Positions 15,729 to 24,486 of a stretch of DNA of 64,000 nucleotides are shown in pieces. The stretch's first letter is position 1. Each line of letters begins with the position of its first letter. The stretch covers positions 3,937-67,936 of the forward strand of contig CAZIPN010000008.1 of assembly GCA_964541225.1 (NCBI GenBank), read 5' to 3'. The DNA comes from CAZIPN01 sp964541225 (GTDB lineage: Bacteria; Actinomycetota; Coriobacteriia; Anaerosomatales; JAAXUF01). The notes under the pieces were generated by a model. It worked only from the letters and a program-made list of their open reading frames with translations. It was not told the DNA's origin and searched no databases. The position numbers were made by a program, and so were the translations under genes.

Positions 15729-17531
15729 ATGACTGACCCCGCGTACATACGCAATTTCTCGATCATCGCGCATATCGACCACGGCAAGTCGACTCTGGCC
15801 GATCGCATCCTGGAACTCACTCACACGGTTGAGGAACGCGACATGGTGGAGCAGGTGCTCGACTCGATGGATATCGAGCGCGAGCGCGGCATCACCATCA
15901 AGGCTCAAGCCGTCCGTGTTCTCTATGACGCTGAGGATGGGCACACCTACCAGCTCAATCTCATCGACACTCCGGGCCACGTTGACTTCACGTACGAGGT
16001 GTCACGTTCGCTCCAGGCGTGTGAAGGCGTGCTGCTCGTGGTCGATGCGACACAAGGTGTTGAGGCACAAACCGTCGCCAACGCGTTGATGGCTATCAAC
16101 GCGCATCTTGAGATCATCCCGCTTATCAACAAGGTCGATCTGCCTGCCGCCGACCCGGAACGAGTCCGCCACGAGATCGAGGAAGGGCTTGCTGTCCCTG
16201 CCGACGAAGCCGTTCTGACCAGCGGGAAGACCGGTCAAGGCGTGAAAGAGGCCCTTGAGGCGGTGGTTAGGCACGTGCCTGCGCCCGTCGGCGATCCAGA
16301 CGCTGCGCTCAAGGCGCTCATCTTCGATAGCTACTTTGACGCCTACCGAGGCGTTGTCGCGTTGATTCGCGTGGTTGACGGCTCGCTTCGCCGAGGCATG
16401 AAGGTGCTGCTCATGGCCACTCAGACGACAACGGACGTCGAAGAGGTCGGCGTTCGTCGTCCCGCGAACGTGCCCGTCGACGACCTCTCGGTGGGCGAAG
16501 TTGGCTACTTGATCACCGGCTTGAAGGACCCGTCGCTCGTCAAGGTTGGCGACACGGTGACGCTCGCCAAGCATGGCGCCGCCGAGCAGCTTCCCGGCTA
16601 TCGCGAGGTCAAGCCGATGGTGTACACGGGGCTGTTTCCGATCGATGGCGACCAGTATCCGGACCTTCGCGATGCGCTCGACAAGCTCACACTCAACGAT
16701 CCCGCGCTCATCTACGAACCTGAGAGCAGCCACGCACTTGGATTCGGCTTCCGGGTCGGGTTCCTCGGCCTGCTGCATATGGAGGTCGTCAAGGAGCGTC
16801 TGGAGCGCGAGTTCGATCTCGACCTGCTCGCCACTGCGCCAAGCGTCGAGTATCACGCCTACCTCACGAACGGCGAGGAAGCGGTCGTGCACTCGCCGCA
16901 AGACATGCCGGATCCGGCGAAGCTCGAGCGCATCGAGGAGCCGTACCTTAATGCGACGGTGCTCGTACCGCCCGATTTTGTCGGCGCGGTCATGGAACTT
17001 GCGACGAGCAGGCGTGCGACGTTTTCGGACATGCAGTATCTGAGCAAGACTACGGTCGAGATGCACTACGAAATGCCGCTGTCTGAGCTAATCATGGACT
17101 TCTTCGATCAGCTCAAGAGCCGCACGCGCGGCTACGCGAGCCTTGACTACGAGTACATCGGCTATCGGCCGAGCAACCTGGCCAAGCTCGATATCTTGCT
17201 GGCCGGCAAGCCGGTCGACGCGCTCTCGTTCATCGTGCACAAAGACAAGGCATACGATCGGGGCAAGGTGCTTGCCGAGAAGCTCAAGGAGATCATTCCT
17301 CGGCAGATGTTCGAGGTGCCGATTCAGGCGGCCATCGGCGGGCGCATCCTGGCACGCGAGACCGTCCGTGCGAAGCGCAAGGACGTGCTGGCCAAGTGCT
17401 ACGGCGGCGACATCACGCGCAAGCGCAAACTGCTCGAGAAGCAGAAGAAGGGCAAGAAGCGCATGAAGAACATCGGCTCGGTTGAAGTGCCGCAAGAAGC
17501 CTTCATGGCGATTCTGAAGGTGGACGAGTAG
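15729..17531 (+). CDS. lepA: Elongation factor 4 (LepA, ribosome back-translocase GTPase)
   Basis: A 600-residue translational GTPase, full length for the family. It starts YIRNFSIIAHIDHGKSTLADR (G1), with DTPGHVDF (G3) and NKVDLPAADPERV (G4), then EF-Tu domain 2, and the LepA-specific C-terminal domain with KGKKRMKNIGSVEVPQEAF. It acts on stalled or mistranslocated ribosomes. The ATG 15729 is set by conservation; upstream in-frame codons lie in the divergent promoter region. TACACT at 15715-15720 could be a -10 box, but it is only 8 bases from the start. Confidence 0.97.
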   Translation: MTDPAYIRNFSIIAHIDHGKSTLADRILELTHTVEERDMVEQVLDSMDIERERGITIKAQAVRVLYDAEDGHTYQLNLIDTPGHVDFTYEVSRSLQACEGVLLVVDATQGVEAQTVANALMAINAHLEIIPLINKVDLPAADPERVRHEIEEGLAVPADEAVLTSGKTGQGVKEALEAVVRHVPAPVGDPDAALKALIFDSYFDAYRGVVALIRVVDGSLRRGMKVLLMATQTTTDVEEVGVRRPANVPVDDLSVGEVGYLITGLKDPSLVKVGDTVTLAKHGAAEQLPGYREVKPMVYTGLFPIDGDQYPDLRDALDKLTLNDPALIYEPESSHALGFGFRVGFLGLLHMEVVKERLEREFDLDLLATAPSVEYHAYLTNGEEAVVHSPQDMPDPAKLERIEEPYLNATVLVPPDFVGAVMELATSRRATFSDMQYLSKTTVEMHYEMPLSELIMDFFDQLKSRTRGYASLDYEYIGYRPSNLAKLDILLAGKPVDALSFIVHKDKAYDRGKVLAEKLKEIIPRQMFEVPIQAAIGGRILARETVRAKRKDVLAKCYGGDITRKRKLLEKQKKGKKRMKNIGSVEVPQEAFMAILKVDE

Positions 17532-17558
17532 CCGGGGCTCTCGGCTGTTCGCGTAGCG

Positions 17559-18623
17559 ATGACGTCGATCGCAGACATCCTGAGTGGCGGGCGCGTAGTG
17601 CTTGCGCCGATGGCTGGCGTGACAGAGGCGCCGTTTCGTGCAATCTGCAAACGCATGGGCGCGTCACTCACGTACACGGAGATGGTGAGCGTGACGGGCC
17701 TGCACTACAGTCCGCAGTCGCGCACCTCAGAGGCGCTGTTGCGCCTTGACGCCGACGAAACGCCCGCAGCCGTGCAGATCTTCGGTGCCAGTCCCGAGGT
17801 CATGGCCGAGCAGGCGCGTGGACTTGCCGAGCGGTTCGGCGACGATGTCGCCCTGTTCGACATCAACATGGGGTGTCCTGTCGCCAAAGTGGTGGCGAAG
17901 GGTGAGGGGTGCGCGCTAATGCGGGAGCCCGCGCTTGCCGAGGCGATTGTCTCTGCAGTCGTCGAGGCCGTGGCCCCGCTGCAGGTGACGGTGAAGTTCC
18001 GCAAGGGATGGGATGATGCGAGCGCCAACGCGGTCGAGTTCGCGCGCCGCATGGAGGCCGCGGGAGCTGCGGGCGTGGCCGTGCACGGACGCACGCGCGG
18101 GCAGTTCTACAAGGGCCGTGCCGACTGGGACACAATCGCGCAGGTGAAGGCTGCTGTTGGGGTGCCGGTGCTGGGGAGTGGCGATGTGTTCTCGGCAGGT
18201 GACGTGGTGCAGATGGTGGAGCAGACGGGCGTCGATGGGGTCATGGTCGCACGCGGAGCGCAGGGCAACCCGTGGATCTTTCGGGAGGCCAACGCCTTGC
18301 TCGCGGGAGAAGGGCCCATCGCGAGGCCGACACCGGCCGAGCGCATCGCGATGGCGCGTGAGCATGCGCGAGCGCTCGTCGACTTCGGCGGCCAGCGCGC
18401 GGTTGTGCGGATGCGCAAGCATGTCGCGTGGTATGCCGCTGAGATGCCGGGGGCGACACGCGTGCGCACGCGGGTCAACGAGACGCGCACCTACGAGGAG
18501 CTCGATGCGCTACTGGCCGAGTACGCCGAGTATCTAGAAGCGCGTGCCGGTGGGAGCGGGTCGGAAGGTGAGCGTGAATCGATGGGCGGGCGCGAGTCGA
18601 AGCGCACCGGCGGCCGCCCATGA
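17559..18623 (+). CDS. dusB: tRNA-dihydrouridine synthase (DusB-like)
   Basis: A 354-residue flavin enzyme reducing uridines in the tRNA D-loop with NADPH. The TIM barrel shows VVLAPMAGVTEAPFR, catalytic Cys in DINMGCPVAKV, VKFRKGWDD, GVAVHGRTRGQFYKG and GVMVARGAQGNPW (FMN phosphate site). The C-terminus carries a disordered Gly/Ser/Arg tail of about 25 residues absent from typical members. The stop overlaps the hemW start by 4 bases (ATGA). Confidence 0.95.
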   Translation: MTSIADILSGGRVVLAPMAGVTEAPFRAICKRMGASLTYTEMVSVTGLHYSPQSRTSEALLRLDADETPAAVQIFGASPEVMAEQARGLAERFGDDVALFDINMGCPVAKVVAKGEGCALMREPALAEAIVSAVVEAVAPLQVTVKFRKGWDDASANAVEFARRMEAAGAAGVAVHGRTRGQFYKGRADWDTIAQVKAAVGVPVLGSGDVFSAGDVVQMVEQTGVDGVMVARGAQGNPWIFREANALLAGEGPIARPTPAERIAMAREHARALVDFGGQRAVVRMRKHVAWYAAEMPGATRVRTRVNETRTYEELDALLAEYAEYLEARAGGSGSEGERESMGGRESKRTGGRP

Positions 18624-19834
18624 CCACGCACGCCGACATCACGGAGTTTGGCGAGGTTGGCGCCCCGGGTATGCCGGCACACCTCTATTTCCACGTGCCG
18701 TTCTGCGCCTCGAAGTGCTCCTACTGCGATTTCAACTCCGTGGCGAGTGCCGACGTACAAGACGTGCTGGCGGTCTTCAAAGGCATGGAAGCCGAAGTCA
18801 GACGCTGGGCCGCCTCTGCACTCCCCGGTGTGATCGAGACGGTCTACGTGGGCGGCGGCACTCCGTCGCTGCATCCCGGACCCGTCGCCGAGTTGCTCGG
18901 ACGTGTGCGTGAGGAACTCACAGTGCGCCGGGACGCTGAGATCACGGTCGAAGCGAATCCGGATTCGCTGACGTCCGCTTCTCTGGGCGCGCTGACAGAG
19001 GGCGGCGCGAACCGCATCAGCGTCGGCGTGCAAGCATTCGATGATGGCGTGCTCCGTCTTCTCGGCAGGAGGCATGATGCGCGCCAGGCCCGGCACGCGC
19101 TTACGCTCGTTGGCGAGACGGGCGCTGAACTCGCAATCGACCTGATGTGCGGCGTGCCAGGGCAGACGATGACGTCATGGGCCGAGTCGCTGGAAGAAGC
19201 ACTCGACGTGGGTGCTCGGCACGTCTCGGTCTACCCGCTTGCGCTCGAGGAGGGCACGCCCCTGGCGGCGTTGGTCGCGAGTGGGCGCGTGCCCGAGCCG
19301 GACTCAGATGTTGCCGCCGAGATGATGCTGCTGGCGGACAAGCGTCTTGCCGAGGCGGGGCTTGCTCGCTACGAGGTTGCGAACTGGGCGGTGCCGGGGC
19401 ACGAGGCGCGCCACAACTCCGCATACTGGACGGGTGGCAGCTACATCGGGATCGGACCGGGTGCGCATGGGATGCTCGAGCCGAGAGTGGCCGCGGTCTC
19501 GGGCTTGTACGCGCAGGTCGGACCGCGTGCGAAGGTCGATGTGGCCCGCGTGCGCTACGCCAACGCAACGGGCATTGAGCGATGGCTGAGCGCCTCACCC
19601 GCTGAAGTTGAGACGCTCTCGACGCCGGAGGTTGCGCGCGAAGACGTTATGCTTGCGATGAGGCTTGTGCGCGGAGCCAGCGCGGAACAGGTTGCGAAGG
19701 CGGGTCTCGCTGACGTGCTCGAATCCCTGGCGGCCGACGATCTGGTGAAGCTGGACGCTGGCCGTTGGCGGACGACGCAACGCGGCTGGCTTCTCGGCAA
19801 TGAGGTGTTCGGCCGAGTGTGGACCGGGGCGTAG
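18620..19834 (+). CDS. hemW: HemW-type radical SAM protein (heme chaperone family)
   Basis: A 404-residue radical SAM protein. C29, C33 and C36 in HVPFCASKCSYCDFNS bind the [4Fe-4S] cluster, followed by VYVGGGTPSLHP and EANPDSLT, typical of HemW rather than oxygen-independent coproporphyrinogen oxidase HemN. The C-terminal HemN_C domain includes the NSAYWTGGSYIGIGPGAHG segment. In the family it transfers heme to respiratory enzymes. It is coupled to dusB by a 4-base overlap and sits upstream of hrcA as in many Gram-positives. Confidence 0.93.
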   Translation: MTTHADITEFGEVGAPGMPAHLYFHVPFCASKCSYCDFNSVASADVQDVLAVFKGMEAEVRRWAASALPGVIETVYVGGGTPSLHPGPVAELLGRVREELTVRRDAEITVEANPDSLTSASLGALTEGGANRISVGVQAFDDGVLRLLGRRHDARQARHALTLVGETGAELAIDLMCGVPGQTMTSWAESLEEALDVGARHVSVYPLALEEGTPLAALVASGRVPEPDSDVAAEMMLLADKRLAEAGLARYEVANWAVPGHEARHNSAYWTGGSYIGIGPGAHGMLEPRVAAVSGLYAQVGPRAKVDVARVRYANATGIERWLSASPAEVETLSTPEVAREDVMLAMRLVRGASAEQVAKAGLADVLESLAADDLVKLDAGRWRTTQRGWLLGNEVFGRVWTGA

Positions 19835-19931
19835 AGCGGGTGAGTGGCGGCTCGCCGCAGAGCGCGCGGATTGTGTGGGCCGAAGGGGGAGGCGGGTCAG
19901 CACCACGTCGCGACTCGGCGTGCGGGTTGCT

Positions 19932-19960
19932 TTGGCCGAGTGACTGGCACTCGGTATACT
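19932..19960 (+). promoter_or_regulatory. hrcA promoter
   Basis: TTGGCC (-35, 19932-19937), a 17-base spacer and TATACT (-10, 19955-19960). The -10 box lies entirely inside the 9-base spacer of the CIRCE element, so bound HrcA would directly block RNA polymerase. Confidence 0.75.
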
Positions 19961-19970
19961 TGAGTGCCAG
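19944..19970. promoter_or_regulatory. CIRCE operator for HrcA
   Basis: CTGGCACTC (19944-19952), 9-base spacer, GAGTGCCAG (19962-19970). The arms are perfectly complementary and match the CIRCE consensus TTAGCACTC-N9-GAGTGCTAA except at the two outer steps, where changes on both arms compensate. It lies 134 bases before hrcA and should autoregulate the hrcA-dnaJ operon. Confidence 0.93.
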
Positions 19971-20103
19971 CGACCTCGTGGGCAACCACGTGAGAGCGGT
20001 CGCGTGCGTGAAGAATGTGGTGAGCTGCCGTGGGCGCGGGCGAGGCACGAGTGACGCCGCGAAGCATCGCGCCGCAGCAAACGTCGCGCTGTGAGGAGGA
20101 TTC

Positions 20104-21111
20104 ATGCTCAACGAGCGTCGGCGACGCGTCTTGCAGGCGCTCGTCGAGGAGTACATAGCAAGCGCGATCCCGGTCGGTAGCAAGACGCTCGTGGACCGCT
20201 ACAAGTTGGGCTGCAGTCCCGCGACAGTGCGAAACGAGCTCGCGATCCTTGAGGAGACCGGCTACGTCGTTCAGCCGCACGTCTCAGCGGGTCGTCTTCC
20301 AACGGACACCGGCTACCGGTCCTTCGTCGACGTGCTGGTCGAAAGCGGGTTCTCGGCGGCCGACGTTGAAGAGATGCAGTGGGCGCTGCACCACGATGTG
20401 AGCGAGGTCGACGAGTTGATGCGCGAGACGTCGGTGGCGCTCACGCAGCTCACCAGCTGTCTGGCGGTGGTGCTCGCTCCGAGCGTCACACTCACGCGGG
20501 TCAAGCGCATCGATCTGCTGTCTCTCGCGCCGCGCCGGGCGCTCTTCGTGCTGATCACTGAGTCCGGACAGGTCGTGAATCGCAGTATCGAGCTTGCCGA
20601 GGACACGCCCCCGCAACGCCTCGCCGAAGTCGAGAAGTCGTTGAACTCGGCGTTCGATGGCAAGCGCGCCGCTGAGATTCGCCCGCTGCGCGGAGCGCTC
20701 CAAGACGCCGAGGAGAGCGACACGCTCATGTCCCTCGTGGTCGACGAGATTCTGGACGCGCTGGACGAGGCGGATCGCGATCGCCTGTACCATGTGGGTG
20801 TGCCCGCCTTGCTCGCGCAGCCGGAATTTCAGGAGGCAGGCCGAGCCCGGCCGCTCATTGAGTTTCTTGAGGACGGCATCGCGGTGCTCGAAACGCTTTC
20901 GGAGGCGCTGGGCTCGAGCGGCGTTTCGGTGCGCATCGGGCACGAGAACCGCCGAGTGGAACTCGGCAACGTGAGTATCGTGGCGACGAACTACGGCGAC
21001 GGGGAGACTGATGGGATCATTGGCGTGATCGGTCCCACCCGAATGGATTATCAGCGCGCCATGTCTGCAGTGCGTGTCATTGCGGACGGATTGTCCGACG
21101 CGCTCAGTTAG
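20104..21111 (+). CDS. hrcA: Heat-inducible transcription repressor HrcA
   Basis: A 335-residue repressor. The N-terminal winged helix covers MLNERRRRVLQALVEEYIASAIPVGSKTL and CSPATVRNELAILEETGYVVQPHVSAGRLPTDTGYR, the hallmark HrcA segment, followed by a GAF-like dimer domain and the IGPTRMDYQRAMSAVRVIAD C-terminus. GAGGAGG precedes the ATG. It represses CIRCE promoters until heat stress. dnaJ starts 21 bases downstream. dnaK/grpE and groES/groEL are not in this window. Confidence 0.97.
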   Translation: MLNERRRRVLQALVEEYIASAIPVGSKTLVDRYKLGCSPATVRNELAILEETGYVVQPHVSAGRLPTDTGYRSFVDVLVESGFSAADVEEMQWALHHDVSEVDELMRETSVALTQLTSCLAVVLAPSVTLTRVKRIDLLSLAPRRALFVLITESGQVVNRSIELAEDTPPQRLAEVEKSLNSAFDGKRAAEIRPLRGALQDAEESDTLMSLVVDEILDALDEADRDRLYHVGVPALLAQPEFQEAGRARPLIEFLEDGIAVLETLSEALGSSGVSVRIGHENRRVELGNVSIVATNYGDGETDGIIGVIGPTRMDYQRAMSAVRVIADGLSDALS

Positions 21112-21132
21112 CGCAGCAAGAAAGGATCGCTC

Positions 21133-22269
21133 GTGCCTGCAGGAACCCAGGACTACTACGCGACGCTCGGTGTTGAGAAGACGGCGAGTGCAGACGAGAT
21201 CAAACGCGCCTTTCGCAGGAAGGCCCGCGAGCTGCACCCGGACGTGAACGCATCGCCTGACGCCGAGGAGCGCTTCAAGGAAATCAACGAGGCCTACGAC
21301 GTGCTCTCCGATGAGGCGAAGCGCGATCAGTACGATCGCTTCGGCACGGTCGGGCGTGGGCCGGGCGGTGCTGGCGGCTACCAGTACGCCGATTTCGGCG
21401 ACTTGTTCGGCGGCGGCTTCAATATGGAAGACCTGTTCAGCACCTTCTTTGGCGGGGCGGCTGGTGGCCGCGGTGGCGTGCGTCTCGAGGGACGCGACAT
21501 GGCGATGCAGATCGTCATCACGCTCACTGAGGCGGCGCAAGGTGTTGACAAGGAGATCGTGCTCGACCGGCTGGCGACGTGCGATGTTTGCGGGGGCAGC
21601 GGGTCGACCGACGAAAGCAAGACGACGACCTGCCCTGATTGCGGCGGCAGCGGACAGCGCGTTGTGCAGCGCCGGACGTTCCTCGGCACGATGCAGACGG
21701 TCACTCCGTGTGAGCGGTGCGGGGCCACCGGCCACATCATCGAGAATCCGTGCGAGGAATGCCAAGGCAGTGGACGCGTGCCGGATCGTCAACACGTCAC
21801 AGTGAGCGTTCCCGCCGGCATCCGGGACGGACAGCAGATCCGCATGCGGGGCTTGGGCGAGGCGGGGATTCGCGGTGCGGCTTCGGGTGACTTGCTCGTC
21901 ACGGTGCGCATCGCGCCGGACGAGTACCTGCATCGGGAAGGCGACGATCTGCACTGCCGAGCAACCGTGACGATGACGCAGGCGGCTTTGGGCGCCCAGA
22001 TTCAGGTAACGGGCGTCTTAGAAGATGTTGAGGTCAACGTTCCTGCGGGTGTTCAGCATGGCGAGACCGTGCGCGTCAAAGGGATGGGCATGCCGCGCGT
22101 GCACGGCAATGGACGCGGCGACCTGATCGTGCACATTGCCGTGGTAGTCCCCACGAAGCTCTCCAAGCGACAGCGTGAGCTTCTCGAGGAGCTGGCCGCC
22201 GAGTCCGGCGACAGCCATGCCGAGTACAAGTCGCCAGTGCAAAAGCTCAAGGATTGGCTCGGCGGCTGA
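21133..22269 (+). CDS. dnaJ: Chaperone DnaJ (type I)
   Basis: A 378-residue Hsp40. It has a J domain with HPD (RKARELHPDVNA), a Gly-rich region (FGDLFGGGFNMEDLF), four zinc-finger repeats (CDVCGGSG, CPDCGGSG, CERCGATG, CEECQGSG) and the C-terminal substrate domains. It stimulates DnaK ATPase and prevents aggregation. GTG start with AAAGGA upstream. It is co-transcribed with hrcA under CIRCE control; the hrcA-dnaJ pair without dnaK is common in Actinomycetota and Firmicutes. Confidence 0.97.
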   Translation: MPAGTQDYYATLGVEKTASADEIKRAFRRKARELHPDVNASPDAEERFKEINEAYDVLSDEAKRDQYDRFGTVGRGPGGAGGYQYADFGDLFGGGFNMEDLFSTFFGGAAGGRGGVRLEGRDMAMQIVITLTEAAQGVDKEIVLDRLATCDVCGGSGSTDESKTTTCPDCGGSGQRVVQRRTFLGTMQTVTPCERCGATGHIIENPCEECQGSGRVPDRQHVTVSVPAGIRDGQQIRMRGLGEAGIRGAASGDLLVTVRIAPDEYLHREGDDLHCRATVTMTQAALGAQIQVTGVLEDVEVNVPAGVQHGETVRVKGMGMPRVHGNGRGDLIVHIAVVVPTKLSKRQRELLEELAAESGDSHAEYKSPVQKLKDWLGG

Positions 22270-22273
22270 GGTC

Positions 22274-23038
22274 ATGTCGGCGCACCGCTTCTTCCTGACG
22301 GCACCACTCGCGAGCGAGGGCGAGCAGCGCCTCGCGCTGAGCGACGCTGACGTGCACCACGCCGTTGACGTCCTGCGTGTGCGCCCGGGCGAGATCATCG
22401 ACGTGGTCGACCCCGACTCGCGAGCGTGGAGCGTGCGTGTTGGCGAGTGCGGGCCTGGCGGGATCTCGGCGATTGTGGTCGAAGAGATCCCTTCGGCAAC
22501 GCGGACGCACGTGACGCTCTTCCAAGGCGTTGCCAAGGGCGAGAAGATGGACACCATCATTCGACAGGCCGTCGAGATTGGCGCGGCCGAGATCGTGCCG
22601 GTCCTCTTCGAGCGCAGCATCGTGCGCCTCGGCGCCGAGAAGGGCGCGCGGCGTGCAGAGCGGTGGCGTCGGATCGCCGAGGCGGCGGCCAAGCAGTCCA
22701 AGCGCGAACGCGTGCCCACCGTCGCGGAGCCTATCTCGGCGGCAGAGGCGTGCGAGCGCATCGCGAAGCTGGATGGCGCCGTCGTGCTGTGGGAAGAGTG
22801 CGAGGAGCCAAGCGTCGAGGAGGCTGTGCGCGCGATTCACGCATTCGGCGACTCGAGGATCGCGCTGGTCGTCGGGCCGGAAGGCGGCCTGACTGCCGAG
22901 GAAGTCGCGGCGCTTGAAGCTGTCGGCGGACGTGTCGCCTCACTCGGGCCGACGATTCTGCGCACGGAGACCGCCGCGATGGTCGCGCTTGCGCTTGCGG
23001 TGTCGGCGCTGGGCGGGCTTGGGAATGCGCGTGGCTAG
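22274..23038 (+). CDS. rsmE: 16S rRNA m3U1498 methyltransferase RsmE
   Basis: A 254-residue SPOUT-class enzyme. The N-terminal PUA-like domain (HRFFLTAPLASEGEQRLALSDADVHHAVDVLRVRPGEIIDVVD) is followed by the knotted methyltransferase with VTLFQGVAKGEKMDTIIRQA, VVGPEGGLTAEE and LGPTILRTETA, which bind SAM. It modifies U1498 in the decoding centre. It starts 4 bases after dnaJ and overlaps mtaB by 14 bases. Two in-frame starts further upstream would lie inside dnaJ. Confidence 0.95.
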   Translation: MSAHRFFLTAPLASEGEQRLALSDADVHHAVDVLRVRPGEIIDVVDPDSRAWSVRVGECGPGGISAIVVEEIPSATRTHVTLFQGVAKGEKMDTIIRQAVEIGAAEIVPVLFERSIVRLGAEKGARRAERWRRIAEAAAKQSKRERVPTVAEPISAAEACERIAKLDGAVVLWEECEEPSVEEAVRAIHAFGDSRIALVVGPEGGLTAEEVAALEAVGGRVASLGPTILRTETAAMVALALAVSALGGLGNARG

Positions 23039-24368
23039 CAGCGGCGAGGGCGGGGCGGTGCGATCAGGCGCGACCCGGCTGCGCGTGGCGTTTCGCACGC
23101 TGGGATGCAAGGTCAATCGTGCCGAAAGTGAGAGCATTGCCGCCGAGTTGCTCGGCAGCGGGGTGAGTGTGGTTGCGGCAGACGAGGCCGACGTCGTGGT
23201 CGTGAACACGTGCACCGTGACCGCCGAGGCAGACGCCAAGGCGCGCAAAGCGATTCGGCAGGCGTTGGCTGCGGCCCAGGCCCCGCTCGTTGTGGTGACA
23301 GGCTGCATGGCGGCGCTGGATGCCGATCAGATCGCGGCCCTCGGCGAACGCGTCGTTGTGGAGGCCGACAAGGAGCGTGTGCCGACGCTGGTCGAGGAGC
23401 TGCTGGGCCTGGGCGCCCGTGCGGCGTCAGCGAGTGCGCATGCGGCATTGGCGGGTCTGCGCGCCGGTGACGCATTCCGAACGCGTGTGGCGCTCAAGAT
23501 CCAGGACGGATGCGACGCGTTTTGCACGTACTGCATCGTTCCCCACGCGCGCGGGGCCCCTCGCAGCGTCCCGCTTGACGAAGTCGTCGCCCAGACGAGT
23601 GCCCTCGTGGCGGCGAACGTGCGAGAGATCGTGCTGACAGGCGTCAACGTCGGCCGCTACTTCGACAGCGCCCGCGATGCCCGGCTCGCCGACGCACTCC
23701 GGGCGGTCGCGGCGTGTGGTGTCGAGCGCATACGGCTCTCGAGCGTGGAGCCGCTCGACGTCACACCCGAACTCCTCGGCGTCATGGGGGCTACGCCCGC
23801 TTTCTGCCGACATCTCCACGTCCCGCTTCAGGCGGGCAACGACGGTGTGCTCGCGGCCATGGACCGCGGCTACTCGACCGCCGACTTCGCGGCGCGCCTC
23901 GCCGCAGCTCGCGAGAGCCTGCCCGGCGTTGTGTTCACCACCGACGTGATAGCCGGCTTCCCCGGCGAGACGGCACACGAAGCGGCCGAGACACTCGCGT
24001 TCTGCGAATCGGTCGGCTTCTCGAGATTGCATGTCTTTCGGTATTCGCCGAGGCCCGGCACTCCCGCAGCGGCGCGGACCGACCACGTACCTGCCGCCGA
24101 GAGTCGCAGGCGCGCCGACGCGCTCCGTGAACTCTCCGAGCGGCTTGAAGGCGATCACGCCCGCTCGCGCATCGGGCAGATAGCCGAGGTGCTTGTGGAA
24201 CGCCTTGATGTGCGCTCAGATGGGACTCGGATTGCCCAGGGCACGACGCGTGACTACGTGCGCGTGCGTTTCTCGGCAGGGGATGAGGGCGTGGGCGATC
24301 TGGCGAGTGTCATGCTGCGGGCCGTCGAAGGGGTACACCTCGAAGGAGAGCGTGTCGGCAGTGTTTGA
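23025..24368 (+). CDS. mtaB: tRNA t6A37 methylthiotransferase MtaB
   Basis: A 447-residue radical SAM enzyme with three parts: the UPF0004 N-terminal domain (FRTLGCKVNRAES, NTCTVTAEAD, VVTGCMA, with three Cys for the auxiliary cluster), the radical SAM barrel with C163, C167 and C170 (QDGCDAFCTYCIVPHARG), and a C-terminal TRAM-like domain. The CKVN start and spacing indicate MtaB (ms2t6A) rather than MiaB. It overlaps the end of rsmE. Start ATG 23025 follows GGGCGGGCTTGGGA; GTG 23031 is possible. Confidence 0.94.
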   Translation: MRVASSGEGGAVRSGATRLRVAFRTLGCKVNRAESESIAAELLGSGVSVVAADEADVVVVNTCTVTAEADAKARKAIRQALAAAQAPLVVVTGCMAALDADQIAALGERVVVEADKERVPTLVEELLGLGARAASASAHAALAGLRAGDAFRTRVALKIQDGCDAFCTYCIVPHARGAPRSVPLDEVVAQTSALVAANVREIVLTGVNVGRYFDSARDARLADALRAVAACGVERIRLSSVEPLDVTPELLGVMGATPAFCRHLHVPLQAGNDGVLAAMDRGYSTADFAARLAAARESLPGVVFTTDVIAGFPGETAHEAAETLAFCESVGFSRLHVFRYSPRPGTPAAARTDHVPAAESRRRADALRELSERLEGDHARSRIGQIAEVLVERLDVRSDGTRIAQGTTRDYVRVRFSAGDEGVGDLASVMLRAVEGVHLEGERVGSV

Positions 24369-24381
24369 GAGTGCATATAAT
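24353..24381 (+). promoter_or_regulatory. Promoter of the phoH-recO operon
   Basis: A perfect TATAAT (24376-24381) lies just after the mtaB stop, with TGTCGG at -35 (24353-24358, 17-base spacer; weak match). It is the best -10 box in this part of the window and leads into phoH, 106 bases downstream. Confidence 0.65.
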
Positions 24382-24415
24382 GAGGGTGGCCGACACGCAG
24401 AAAGAGGCTCGAAGA

Positions 24416-24478
24416 TGCTAGAATTGGGCGGCGGACGCGACGCGATCGTCGCATGGAACACCGGGACTGGGGTGTAGA
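24416..24478 (+). CDS. Possible 20-residue leader peptide upstream of phoH
   Basis: ATG 24416 opens a 20-codon frame ending at TAG 24476-24478 (product starts MLELGGGRDAIVAW). AAAGAGG lies about 9 bases upstream, and it falls between the TATAAT promoter and phoH, ending 8 bases before the phoH start. phoH itself has no good ribosome-binding site, so coupling to this small frame is conceivable. It could equally be chance. Confidence 0.25.
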
Positions 24479-24486
24479 GCACCATC

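Noticed and set aside
16002..17066. 354-codon open frame on the - strand
   Set aside because: Antisense of lepA, without any recognisable motif.
20284..21954. 556-codon open frame on the - strand
   Set aside because: Antisense shadow across hrcA and dnaJ, both strongly conserved on the + strand.
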